DNA of 64,000 bases from NCBI GenBank assembly GCA_036936605.1, contig JAUPFV010000001.1, positions 323,170,250-323,234,249 of the forward strand. The letters run 5' to 3'. The notes under the pieces were generated by a model. That model was not told the DNA's origin and searched no databases. It was given only the letters and a program-made list of their open reading frames with translations. Made by a program: the position numbers and the translations under genes. Shown here piece by piece: positions 22,530 through 33,223 of this stretch (the stretch's first letter is position 1; every line of letters starts with the position of its first letter). The DNA is from Limnanthes douglasii subsp. nivea (lineage: Eukaryota; Streptophyta; Magnoliopsida; Brassicales; Limnanthaceae).

Positions 22530-23647
22530 GAGAAAAGTACCGGTAAATATTTTATCAACTTTGTTATTAGTCGGCGGTATCCGTTTTTTGGATAGTGTCA
22601 CTTGGTACCTCGAACTTAAATTTGGACAAAAATATCCCCGACCAAATATAGGCGCGCGCTGGTAAAAAAAAAAAAAAACTGGTATGAAAAAAAAAAACTG
22701 GTACAATTCTCAGGATGCGAATTGCTTGCATTTTCTGAACGATTCTCATGATCATATGCGAATTGCTTGCAAATTTCTGAACGATTCTCATGATCATATG
22801 CGAATTGCTTGCAAATTTCTGAACGATTCTCATGATAAGATGCGATTGCTTGCAATTTCTGAACGATTCTCATGATAAGATGCGAATTGCATGCAAATTT
22901 CTGAACGATTCTCATGATAAGATGCGAATTGCTTGCAACTCTTAGGATTTCTGAACGATTAAAAAAAAAAAAAAACTGGTACAATTTTCAGGATGCGAAT
23001 TGCTTGCAATTTCTGAACGATTCTCATGATAAGATGCGAATTGTTTGCAATTTCTGAACGATTCTCATGATAAGATGCGAATTGCTTGCAATTTCTGAAC
23101 GATTCTCATGATAAGATGCGAATTGCTTGCAATTTCTGAACGATTCTCATGATAAGATGCGAATTGCTTGCAAATTTCTGAACGATTCTCATGATAAGAT
23201 GCGAATTGCTTGCAACTCTCAGGATTTCTGAACGATTAAAAAAAATAGTATGAAAAAAAAACTGGTACAATTCTCAATATGCGAATTGCTTGCAACTGGT
23301 GAAATTTTATTTTTAAAAAAATCAAAAAAAATCATCAATGGATCTAGTTTTGTTCATTTTTAAAAAACAAAAGTGATGGTACTTTCATTTATTTTTTTCG
23401 AGCTACGGTTCGAAAGATACGGATCTTTTAAAAATAAAATTAAAGGAAAAGTAGGAAAGAGAAGGAAAGAGAAATTTTGGTTACGTGGCTATGTTCATGA
23501 ATGGTGAGGGTAGTTAAGGTATTAAAATAAAGTTAGGTACTATGTCACAATTAGGTAGTTGAGTTGGGTATTAAGTAACAATTGATCAAACCTTGGCTGA
23601 TAAGTGACAATTGAATAGTTGAATAGGTACCTTTGGTACAATTTTCC
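22530..23647 (+). mobile_element. MULE-type MITE with minisatellite core, copy 1
   Basis: Flanked by a perfect 9-bp duplication AAGAATATA (22521-22529 and 23648-23656). Ends are degenerate inverted repeats: GAGAAAAGTACC at the left, and GGAAAATTGTACC as the reverse complement of the right. Right-hand body: CTGGTGAAATTTTATTTTT, then GGATCTAGTTTTGTTCAT, a poly-pyrimidine GAGCTACGG block, and GGTGAGGGTAGTTA. No gene. The same body recurs at 24180-24840 (inverted), 49554-51375 and 55019-57070. Confidence 0.85.
22705..23245. repeat. Minisatellite of copy 1, about 41-43-bp unit, about 12 copies in two blocks
   Basis: The unit runs GCGAATTGCTTGCAA, TTTCTGAACGATT, CTCATGATAAGAT. Two blocks (about 22720-22955 and 22990-23240) are split by a poly-A tract plus CTGGTACAATT. 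Open frames here are only repeat translations. There are no spacers, so it is not CRISPR-like. Confidence 0.9.
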
Positions 23648-23656
23648 AAGAATATA

Positions 23657-24170
23657 ATGGACTAAACTAAAATCATTCAAAACGTATTTATCCTATTCAA
23701 AATTCATATTCCATTGAAATTGAGGTTTGATTTTTTTAATATCAAATTATGTTTGAAATAGATTTATTTGTGAAACTGCCACTAATAAAAGAATAATTAT
23801 ATAATTATAAGTATGTTATATTCTCATTTATTTTCAAAATCAACTTAATTTACTAACTTAATTCGTATAAAACATTTTTAAGTTTTAAAATTAAACTTGT
23901 TTTCTTAAAATTTTAGATGTTCTTACAATTTCTAGTGGTGCAAAGCCTCAGCGCCATCGGTTCTGACGCTTAACACCATCGTTTCTGGACCATGGACAGG
24001 TGGTGCAGAGTGCTTAGCCACCGGCTTTGCGGTGTAAATATTTTTTAAAAATTTATTTGATTTGATTTTTAATTTTTTTAACATACTAACCTTATTTATT
24101 TATTTATTTATTTTGTTTTTAGCATTTGTTTATTATATAGTTGAGTTAATAACTTTTTTATTTTTTCAAT
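23657..24170. other. AT-rich spacer with a GC-rich imperfect palindrome
   Basis: No gene. At 23935-24035, GGTGCAAAGCC and GGCTTTGCGGTG form inverted arms around a GC-rich centre, standing out in otherwise AT-rich sequence. It could be the core of an old MITE. Confidence 0.4.
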
Positions 24171-24179
24171 ACTTTTTAA

Positions 24180-24840
24180 GGAAATTATCCTTTTAAGTAC
24201 CCACTATTATATGGCCATTTAGTACTTAAGTTTTGTTTTATTATGTTTTTAATATGTGTTTCAACTATTAAATTTTCACTTAATAACCTAACATTATTTT
24301 AATACCCTAACTACCCTATTAAATTTTCACTTAATAACCTAACATTATTTTAATATCCTAACTACCCTCACCCTTCGTCAAGAAGGACGTAATCAAAATT
24401 TCTCTTTTTTTTTCTCTTTTTATTTTATATTTTAAAAGATTTTTTTTTATTTTATATTTTAAAAGATTTCTATCTTTCAAGCGGGAGCTCGGAAAAAATA
24501 TATAAAAGTATCATCGTTTTTGTTTTTTAGATGAACAAAACTAGAACCATTGATGATATTTTTTTTTATTTTTTTAAAAAACAAAATTTCACTAAACAAC
24601 TAACTCTGAGGTATGTTTTTCAAATAACTCTCAGGTTAACGCTGATGAAGGTACCAACTGGTATATATAGTCAGGGGTAATTTTGTCCAAATTTTAGGCG
24701 AAGGTATTAAGTGACACTATCCTAATTCCAGGTAATGTATTTTTGTCCAAATTTTAGGTGGAGGTACCAAGTGACACTATCCTAATTTCGGGTACTAGTG
24801 GGTAATTAGATAGTTGAGTGAGTATTTACTAGTACTTCTC
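24180..24840 (-). mobile_element. MULE-type MITE, copy 2 (inverted, no minisatellite)
   Basis: Ends read GGAAATTATCC (left) and GAGAAGTACTAGTAAATAC (right, reverse complement), matching the copy 1 and 3 termini. The body contains ATGAACAAAACTAGAACCAT, the inverted form of the GGATCTAGTTTTGTTCAT block, and GAGCTCGG. Flanks ACTTTTTAA and ACTCTTTTT are a weak 9-bp duplication at best. There is no long repeat array here: after GCTGATGAAGG the TIR-proximal sequence follows, with a 60-bp internal duplication. Confidence 0.75.
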
Positions 24841-24900
24841 ACTCTTTTTTATCTAATATTTATTATTAGTCTCTAGTTGATCGAAAGATCATTTTTGATA

Positions 24901-26701
24901 GGGTCAGGCTGGAAAAAAACCACATTTTGAAAGATCTCTCACCATACCCCTTCTTTTTTTTAAACTCAAATTTGAATTTTCTAATATATCATTTTCATCC
25001 TAATTAATTACAATCATGTCATTTACTCCCTAAAATTGTATAAAATCTGAAAACCCCCAAAAATTACCCTAAACCCTAACTATTTAATACCCTAAAACAA
25101 ACATTCCACAACCCAAATCCACAAAATCGATTCTGTTTTTAAAGTATGATTTTGGCATGATTGTAGGCTTTGTTTTCATAGATTAATGTTGTAGAGTTGT
25201 TTGTTACACGCAGTCGATTTAGCTTCAATTTTGTTGGAAATGGTGCTTTTTAGATAGATCTAGGGTTTGGCTGTGTGCAGGTCTTCGTCGCACGAGATCG
25301 ACTTTCAAATTTATTTTGGTCTTGCGACCATGATGGGTATTGGTCGAATGCGACAAAGCCCATTTTAATTTAAAAAAATTAAAAATATAATAAATATAAA
25401 CAAAAAATGGAAACAAATAATTCTATTTAATTATTTTAAAAGATAAGAAAATCACTTTAAAGACTAAAAGATGTTAAAAGTGAATATTGGATAATAAATA
25501 AATAATATTTTTTTTACTCTAATAAATATTCAATAATTTTGAAATATAATAATTCTTTGTATATATTTATTAGCTTATTGACGGTTAAAAATTAATTAAA
25601 ATTTCAAAATTAAATTTTATATTATATGGTTTACCTTTTTTATATATATTAGATATTTTAATATGTTTAAAGTTTTATTATTAATATTTTATGTTAACAA
25701 TTATTATGACAAAATATATTTTTAATATTTTCTATTAATTAAAATTTCAAAATTAAGTTTTTATGGTAACATAAAATTTCAATATTTCAAATAAATTTGA
25801 AATTTTCAATAACTTTAAAAGTTGTAGAAAAAGTTATACCAAAATATTAAAAAAAATATTTTATCATAATAATAGGTAACATTAAATATTAATAATAAAA
25901 CTTTTCGTTTTTTAAAATATAAAAAAATATTATAAAAAATTGATTTTAAATGATTAATAATATAATATAAAATTTATTACTATATATTTTAATGTTAGTT
26001 ATAATCGATTCCTTAACTTTTAAATTATTGAGTATTATAAAAATATTTTTCAGTTTTTAAACTCATTTTATTCTATAATTAATTAGAATTAATTGTTTAC
26101 ATTTTTTTCTTAATGGGCTTTGTAAGTACTCATCCAGGTCCCGTGCTACCAGATTTGCAAGTTCGTGCGACCAAATTTGCAAGTTCGTGCGACCAAAATA
26201 AATCTGGTAGCACGATCGCATGCGACGAACACATGCACAACCCTAGATCTATCTAAACACCATAATTTACAATAAAATTGAAGCCAAATGGACGACTCTT
26301 CATGTAACAAACAACTCTACGACACTAATCTATGCAAATGAAGCCTAAAATCATGTCAAAATCATGTTCTTAAAAACATAATCGAAAACCTAATTTTGTA
26401 CCACTTAAACACAACAAAATCTTGAAAAAAAGTTATAGTGGAAGGCTTGTATGGTTTATCTTAATGTTGTTATGGATTCAGATTTTTCAAAAATTACGCT
26501 TTGATTTCGATGAAAATTTTGTGCCGAGAGGTTTTGAGAGATGGAAAGAAAAAGAGGAAAAAAAGGTGAGAGATTTATAAAATGCTTCTATACCTAAGTT
26601 TTTTTAAAAAGGGCAAATTTGTCCAAAATTTGGTGAAATATATATCAAATAGCTGTATGATCTTTAAGATCTATAAAAATGTGTAATTTTTTAGCTAGGC
26701 C
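24901..26701. mobile_element. Long-TIR non-autonomous MULE-like element
   Basis: The ends GGGTCAGGCTGG...CACATTTT and (reverse complement) GGCCTAGCTAAAAAATTAC...CATTTT match. Inverted arms of several hundred bases are visible: TAGATAGATCTAGGGTT at 25252 and its complement-side counterpart AACCCTAGATCTATCTA at about 26240, each followed by TTCGTCGCA. Flanks ATTTTTGATA (24891-24900) and ATTTTTCATA (26702-26711) are a 10-bp duplication with one mismatch. The centre (25430-26100) is AT-rich and codes for nothing. Confidence 0.75.
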
Positions 26702-26711
26702 ATTTTTCATA

Positions 26712-28065
26712 TTTTTGAATATTCATATTTTTTCTGACAATTTACATATTTGAAATTTGTATTTAAAAATATGTGAATATTTTTTGTTGTTGTAAATTTT
26801 AATTATTAACTTAATAAAAATACACGTTAAACATAATAAAAAAGATTATATTTAAACTTAAATTAAATTTAAAAACATACCATTAAACGTAATAATAATT
26901 TAAATTAAATTAATAAAAATAAAAAATAAACATAATAAATTATATTTAAAATCAAATTAAATTGATAAAGATACACATCAAACGTAATAAAAACTTATTA
27001 TATTTAAATTTAAATTAAATAAAAAATGTTATAATTATTTTAAATTTATATTTTATTTTCTTAAATCTCATAAAAGGTGAATGGATACCCACAATAAATA
27101 AAGGGGTTAGTTAAAAATATATATACATATATAAAATTTAAACTTTATTTAAAAAAAACTATTTTTGAAACATATTTAATGTGACTTCATTTTTGTATTG
27201 AATTTTAATTGTTTGGAAATTTTTATATTAGACATTAAACATAATAAAAATACATTATATTTAAACTTAAATTAAATTAATAAAAATACCCATTAAACAT
27301 AATAACAACGTATGATATTTAATATTAATTAAAATAAAATAAATTAAAATCTAAATTTAAAGCTTTCATGTGTTCCGTGGTAATATGTTTTTCATGATGT
27401 GTTACTCTTGACTGTCGGAGGCTGTCCTTCCAAAGGAGGACGTGAGTTCGCGTATTGAATTAAACACGAAATATTTATGAATAACTAAATTACATAAAAA
27501 AAATACTATTAACTAATAAAAAATTAATAAACTAAGTTGATATTTTTTAAAAAAAATCGATAATTTTTTAGAACCAATTTTAAAAAAACAATTGAAGTTA
27601 AAAAAAATACAATTGAAGGTTTTTTTTAAAAACACCCACACTTATGGCGCTGTGCACCATAAGTGCATGTCTGACGCACCGAGGGTGCGGACCCTGCACA
27701 CCATCTGCGTTGGCCATTTTTTAGCCGATTCTGACTAGAAAAATGACGAAAAACCAACAAAACTTCATTCCTCAACCTACCCCAAACCTTTAAATTCGAT
27801 CCTAAATTTGAATCCCTAAATATAACCCATCAAATTCACACATCAAGCAATCCTAATCAACAAAAATTAACATAAAAACAATTTAAAATCTAGTTACAAA
27901 AATAATATAACTAAAAATTGAAAAACAAAAACTACAATGGTGGAGGAGAAAGAACCTCATATTTTCTCACCATGGTGGAGGAGGAGGAGGAGCACGCCGG
28001 AATTCGGGCGCCCATTACTCTCCGCAACTTATCATATAACTGAATTATTGATTATCTTTGAATAT
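26712..28065. other. AT-rich intergenic stretch
   Basis: No gene supported. It has repeated phrases of the type ATTAAACATAATAAAAA / TTAAACTTAAATTAAATT from 26800 to 27330, likely a decayed repeat. A GC-rich island with GTGCACCATAAGTGCA and GGGTGCGGACCCTGCAC hairpins lies at 27640-27720. Confidence 0.45.
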
Positions 28066-28069
28066 TGAG

Positions 28070-28440
28070 ACCAATATATTTGGATTGAGTTGAGTATGTA
28101 TAATAAAATAATCGTTTTGTAACTTCAAAAATCGTATATACCATATGAGTCTGGTGAAACGAATAAAATGAAATCCATTTAACTTTGAAAATTTTATCTT
28201 CTCTCTTAATTAAGTGTTTTGAAAACTCTATCTCCCACTTGAGTTTGGTGGAAATAATTAAATAATATATTTTTAACTTCAAACTCTTTATCTTTTATAT
28301 ATGTTTTTTGGAAGATATGAAATGGCCTATTTTTAGTTTTAAAAACTTTATCTCCTCTTTAAGTTGAGTGGAAGAATTAAAGTAACCTTCATTTAGTTTT
28401 GAAAACTATATTTCCCATTTGAGTTAGGTGGAAGAGGCAG
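28070..28440. repeat. Degenerate tandem repeat, roughly 60-70-bp unit, 5-6 copies
   Basis: The phrases TTTGAAAACTxTATCTCCC, ACTTGAGTTTGGTGGAA and AATTAAAT recur in the same order about six times. Confidence 0.7.
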
Positions 28441-30616
28441 TGAACACGATGTTGATTCAGATTACAAGGCATGTGATATTATTGTTTTTGAATTGGTGGA
28501 GTGGTTGTGGTATTTTAAGTAGTCATGGATGGTACATACAAGTTAACAAGAACTTTCTAGCTATGTTTTGACGTACTTGTTGATGGTGTTTCTTCAATTG
28601 GACTATGCGACGTTCTATGTCTAAAAGCTTTGATTTATGAATATTATAATTGTATCAAACTTGTTTGGAAGGCTTCGAACGAGTTGTAATACTAACCGAG
28701 ATTCACTTACTGTGTTACCAGCATATCCTAATTTATCCATAAAATCCTTCAATTTTTAGCAATATTCATCCATGGATAGACATCTCAATAATTGTATATT
28801 TGTGAGTTCTTCTTCCAGAGTTGTGGCTCATGAGTCCTTATTACTCATATATTTTTTTAGCCATGTATAACAAGTTGTAACATGGTTTTCAATAATATGC
28901 GCTATTAAATGATTGGATACAATACTGTAAATATATTATAGTACTAAAACATCAATTATGACCATTGAATGTGACATTCGTCATCGTTGTTGGGCCCCAA
29001 AGTTCTCTTTATATGATCGATGACTTTGTACGCCTTGGGTGTGGAGTCGAAACAATTTGATTCATGATTTATATATTATATTTATACCATGAAGTGTTTT
29101 GTTCTTGTTCTGTAGGTTTGCAGTTATGTACATTAGCTAAAGTCGATTCACCTTAAAATAATGAGTCAATGTTTTTTTCATCATACAAGATTTCCATATT
29201 TGGGTGATGATCAACTTATACATTATATTTTTATTCAAGAGAAATTATGTGATACCATAAAAGTAGTTTATGCTTGATTGATTTGATGGTCTCATTCAAA
29301 AAATTACACTCGATAAAGGGAATAGTCTAAATTACAAACCTATGAGCCATGGAAAAAATATTCACCAGTCTATCTAACCATAAATTTAATATGAAAATAT
29401 TGACTGCACTAATCATAGCTCTAATAATATATTAATTTAATACGCTTTTTTTCTAAAGTTACAAATAATTTCAAATCCTAATATTCAAATTTTAATATAA
29501 AGGTTTAAATTTTTTCACCACAAACAACATTATCAATAACACCAACAATAACTTATCTCAACCATTTTATTAGATCTAATAGTATAATATTTATTTCGAA
29601 TCGACGAATCAGATCATTACTTGATCCAGACTATAACAACAATGCGTTTAACATTTTGTTTCTTTTTTTATTAATTTTTTTAAATCAAATAAAACCTTTT
29701 ATTTGGGAAAAAGGTAAAACATACAAGACTTGGGAAATAATACATGCGCCAAAGCGAAAGATAAGAAGTAAAACTAAAATTAAAATTGAAAAGTCTTCTC
29801 TTAGAACTCTTATCCTGCGAATTCAACTTGAACCTTTCTTACAACCAAATCCTTCACCAAACAGCTAGGAACTGATCTTCCATAGAGATACGAGGAGCTG
29901 AGATTTAACTAGAAGATAACGTAAAATCTAACCTTTAAATGAATTTTATGTCAAAACAATAAGAAAATATGAATGAAGAACAATAATTCACTGATGATGA
30001 TAACACTCAGATATACTTGCTTTGAAGATTAGTCAATTCTATTAAATCAGAAATAAGCTACTTGCATACCAACAAACTCCAGAACAAATGATCAACAAGT
30101 ATAAAAGAGGCTTAGATGTCATCTTAAGGCTTAAATTATTTAATGAAGAAACCTATATCTGTATTCTAGAAGTACTAGCCATGAAATTTCCTATTAAGCA
30201 AGAGAAATTTAATGAGGATGAAGCCTTAGTTAATAAAATAAACCAGTGATATGATAGCAAAAATAGATTTTAGGAGTTGCTACAAATGTAGCAAAAAACC
30301 AAGCTCTCTAAAAGAGTAATATCTCTCACTTGAGTTGGAGCTTGTAACTTGGAGAATTTAGCTTCATTTTGCATTTCAGAGTCCATTTGGCAAGTTAATC
30401 GACTGTCATGTTTTGGTATATGAAAATGTGAGTTATTACTATGGTTAAAGAGATTAACTTTCTATAACATTTGAGAAGAGGATCCAAAGACCAAGGAATT
30501 TACCATTAGCTAGTAGATTTCCAAGAATTAATGAATCTTACTCAACTACTACCACAAGAAAACCGCCTTAGTTGCCAACGAAGCCACAAAGGACTATCTA
30601 TACATTTGCCGATCAT
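28441..30616. other. Long stretch with no supported gene
   Basis: I checked both strands for splice-linked frames and known domains and saw none. A plus-strand frame at about 30060-30250 (YKRGLDVILRLKLFNEE) could be decayed coding DNA of unknown origin, broken by stops. Confidence 0.4.
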
Positions 30617-31650
30617 TTATTTTTGCAGATGACCGTGAAATAAAGCTATGAATTTAGCCATGATTGGAGATAGTTTTCCATATAAATTGTTGGAGCTGTA
30701 TACCATGTCTCTCAAGTTGTCTCGAATAATAACAGCTTCACTAGATTCTTCATTGTGAAGGTTTGAAACATCAGTATTCATCTTGATTCTACTAGGATTT
30801 GGAGCAGAACATTTGAGGTAAAACGACTTCCTTTTCAAATTTCTCTTTGATATTATTATTTGGCAGTCTTTCCTCCATCATTTGATCATGATGAATTACC
30901 ACTGGTTTGATTCTTGGATGATAAACTTTATGTTGGTTTGTTGCATTAGATTTAGAGATATTATTGCTTTGTGTCTCCTTTTTGTTCACTTTAATCTCTG
31001 CTTTAGATAAATCTTCTTTTTAATGAGTTGTATCAGTTTATATCTTGCACAGATCCATGTCATGTCCCATATGGTAACATCTAATGTGGTATTTTGGTAA
31101 ATTTTTGTAGCTGATCTTCAACCAAAAACCTTGGTTGTCTCTAAAGACAAACCAGATGTGGTGTTGAAGTTTTTTAGAGACATTCCATTCTATTCAGGCA
31201 TAACATGCATTAAAATATGCTATGTTTTTTTTCTTATTTAGGGATTATAATATATAAATGATTACCAATGAATGCTGCTATGTCTTGCATTATGATTTTA
31301 TTATAGAGGTATTATGGAACTTGTTCTATTTTGATCCATATCGAGGTAGAAGGGCATTCAAATCTTGGGTTGAAATCAACTTTCCATTTTAACAGCCTCA
31401 TGGATGAATCCCCGATAGTCTAGACAACTATAGTCCAGATTTTGCAGATGTCTTCTTTATCATCGAATTCCAACTGAATATGCCTTGAATTTGTACTCAC
31501 ATTTGAATTTCATGGTATTCAAGAATTCAGTGAGTAGTTTTCTTTTAGGCAACCCTTTAGAAAATTTACTTATAAGAGTATGATTGGAAGCTTTAATTAG
31601 TTGATTTTTGACATTTTGAGAATACTTAAGAGAGATATTATCACATTTAT
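30617..31650 (-). pseudogene. Retroposon relic: DUF4283, zinc knuckle, RNase H
   Basis: Three domains appear in order on the minus strand, in shifting frames. About 31640-31230 shows a DUF4283-like part (GLPKRKLL, then IWTIVVWTIGDSSMRLLKW and VDFNPRFECPSTSIWI). About 31130-31030 shows a zinc knuckle (KNLPKYHIRCYHMGHDMDLC). At 30838-30617 an RNase H-like part follows (KMNTDVSN ... EAVIIRDNLRDMVYSSN). This order is typical of fragments of plant LINE-type retroelements. Multiple stops and frameshifts mean it is long dead. Confidence 0.7.
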
Positions 31651-31867
31651 CTACGATATTGATTTACTTGTAAGTCTGATCCCCTACTTGATCATGTATT
31701 CCACACAGTTTATATAAAAAAAAATCAATTGTATATAAAATATAAAAATATCTCAACTTGTATGAGACCTTTTAAATCGTGTCTGTATGAAAAAATCATG
31801 CCATCAAAAGTTCATCCCTAACGTACTTTTCTTAAATACATAAAATAAATAATAATACATGTACGCG

Positions 31868-31904
<37 letters not shown>

Positions 31905-33223
31905 ATATAAAAATAAATTCATAAATTATACATTATGAATGGCTACTTTGTTCTCATTATTTTTTATCCTTTTCAAATTTTTGACATTGACATCCTAGAA
32001 GCATATAAACAAGTCCTCTATTTGATCCTGAATAGTTAAATATATTTATTATCTATAATTTTTTTTATTTTACAACGATTGAAAATGATAAATATATTTA
32101 CGGATAAATTTAGGCATTCATTTTTCTTATTTTATTTCCCTTTTAAAACAAAATAACTAGTCTAATTAAAAAAGTCATGTATTATTTTGTAATCTAAAAA
32201 TTTAGATTACCAAAATTTCATATAAATTTATCAATTTTATACATTAGCTATAGATGGTACAAATAATTTATTTCACACTAAATAACAAAAATATCTAATA
32301 TTTATAAAAATATATTTTTTAAAACTGGTCTAAAAATTTATGTATATTTAATTTATTTTTCAAATAGATAAACATATATAGACGGTTACGTACCCTTATT
32401 TTCTCTCATTATCTTATATAGAATATAACTAATTCAACTATACACTTGGTCCAAAATTTAATAATCTAAAATTCAACTATACACTTGGTCCAAAATTTAA
32501 TAATGTAAAATTATAAAAAAGAAAAATCCTCTATATATAAGTTATAATTAGTCTTATCAAAATTACAACCAGTATGTTGGGATGCTCTCTCATATATATA
32601 TATATAGTATTACCTTTTTTTTTTTTTGTCATGAAACCTAAATCTAATCCACAATTATTAACGTTATTTTTTTAGATAAAATTTTCATTTTTTTTTACAA
32701 ATCACGAGACCGCTCATAATCTAATTTTTAACTAGCGCAAACTCGAGTTTATAAATTTCGTATTATTAACATTAAATCACATTGTAATTCGGTCATTTAT
32801 ATTATAGTGTCTATTAAATTGATGAATATTTTTATTTTGTAATTCTTGCGAATTCAGGTTTTGGTTTTGAACTAAATCTTCATGATTTTGAGCTTAAAAG
32901 AGATAGTATATGCTTTTCATTGAAATATATGCTTTTGCTTATTTAAATCCACAGAACAAACTAAGAGATGATCAAAGGTTTGAATTGAGAAATAAAAAGT
33001 ATATAAGAACCAAATTGAAAAAGAACACTAAGATTTTCATGCAAAATCTAAAACACTCCAACATTAAACATCCGATACCAAAATATTTAGGAGCCAAACA
33101 CAAATTAATAGACTTTCTCTAAATTATAAATTTATAGACTTTCTCAAAGATAAAAAGTTATAGACTTTCATTAAAACCCTTAAAGAAACCATTCAGTTTC
33201 CCTCTCTTCTGCAAAATCGAGAG
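31651..33223. other. AT-rich intergenic stretch with microsatellite and short duplication
   Basis: A (TA)n run at about 31870-31902, and an adjacent direct duplication of AATTCAACTATACACTTGGT-type sequence (about 39-bp period) at 32430-32510. No gene supported. The last 100 bp are the probable 5' UTR of the YEATS gene. Confidence 0.55.

Noticed and set aside
22567..22984. Several overlapping open frames in the 22.6-23.0 kb region
   Set aside because: They are translations of the 42-bp minisatellite in different frames, not genes.
22705..23245. CRISPR-like appearance of regularly spaced repeats
   Set aside because: Units are contiguous and vary together with no unique spacers, and the setting is a plant transposon.
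28052..28282. 76-codon minus-strand frame
   Set aside because: It coincides with the degenerate tandem repeat at 28070-28440 and has no domain.
29656..29868. 70-codon plus-strand frame
   Set aside because: Low-complexity Lys/Ile-rich translation of AT-rich DNA without splice partners or homology I can recognise.
32910..33122. 70-codon plus-strand frame before the YEATS gene
   Set aside because: No domain or splice connection to the YEATS gene; it lies in the AT-rich upstream region.
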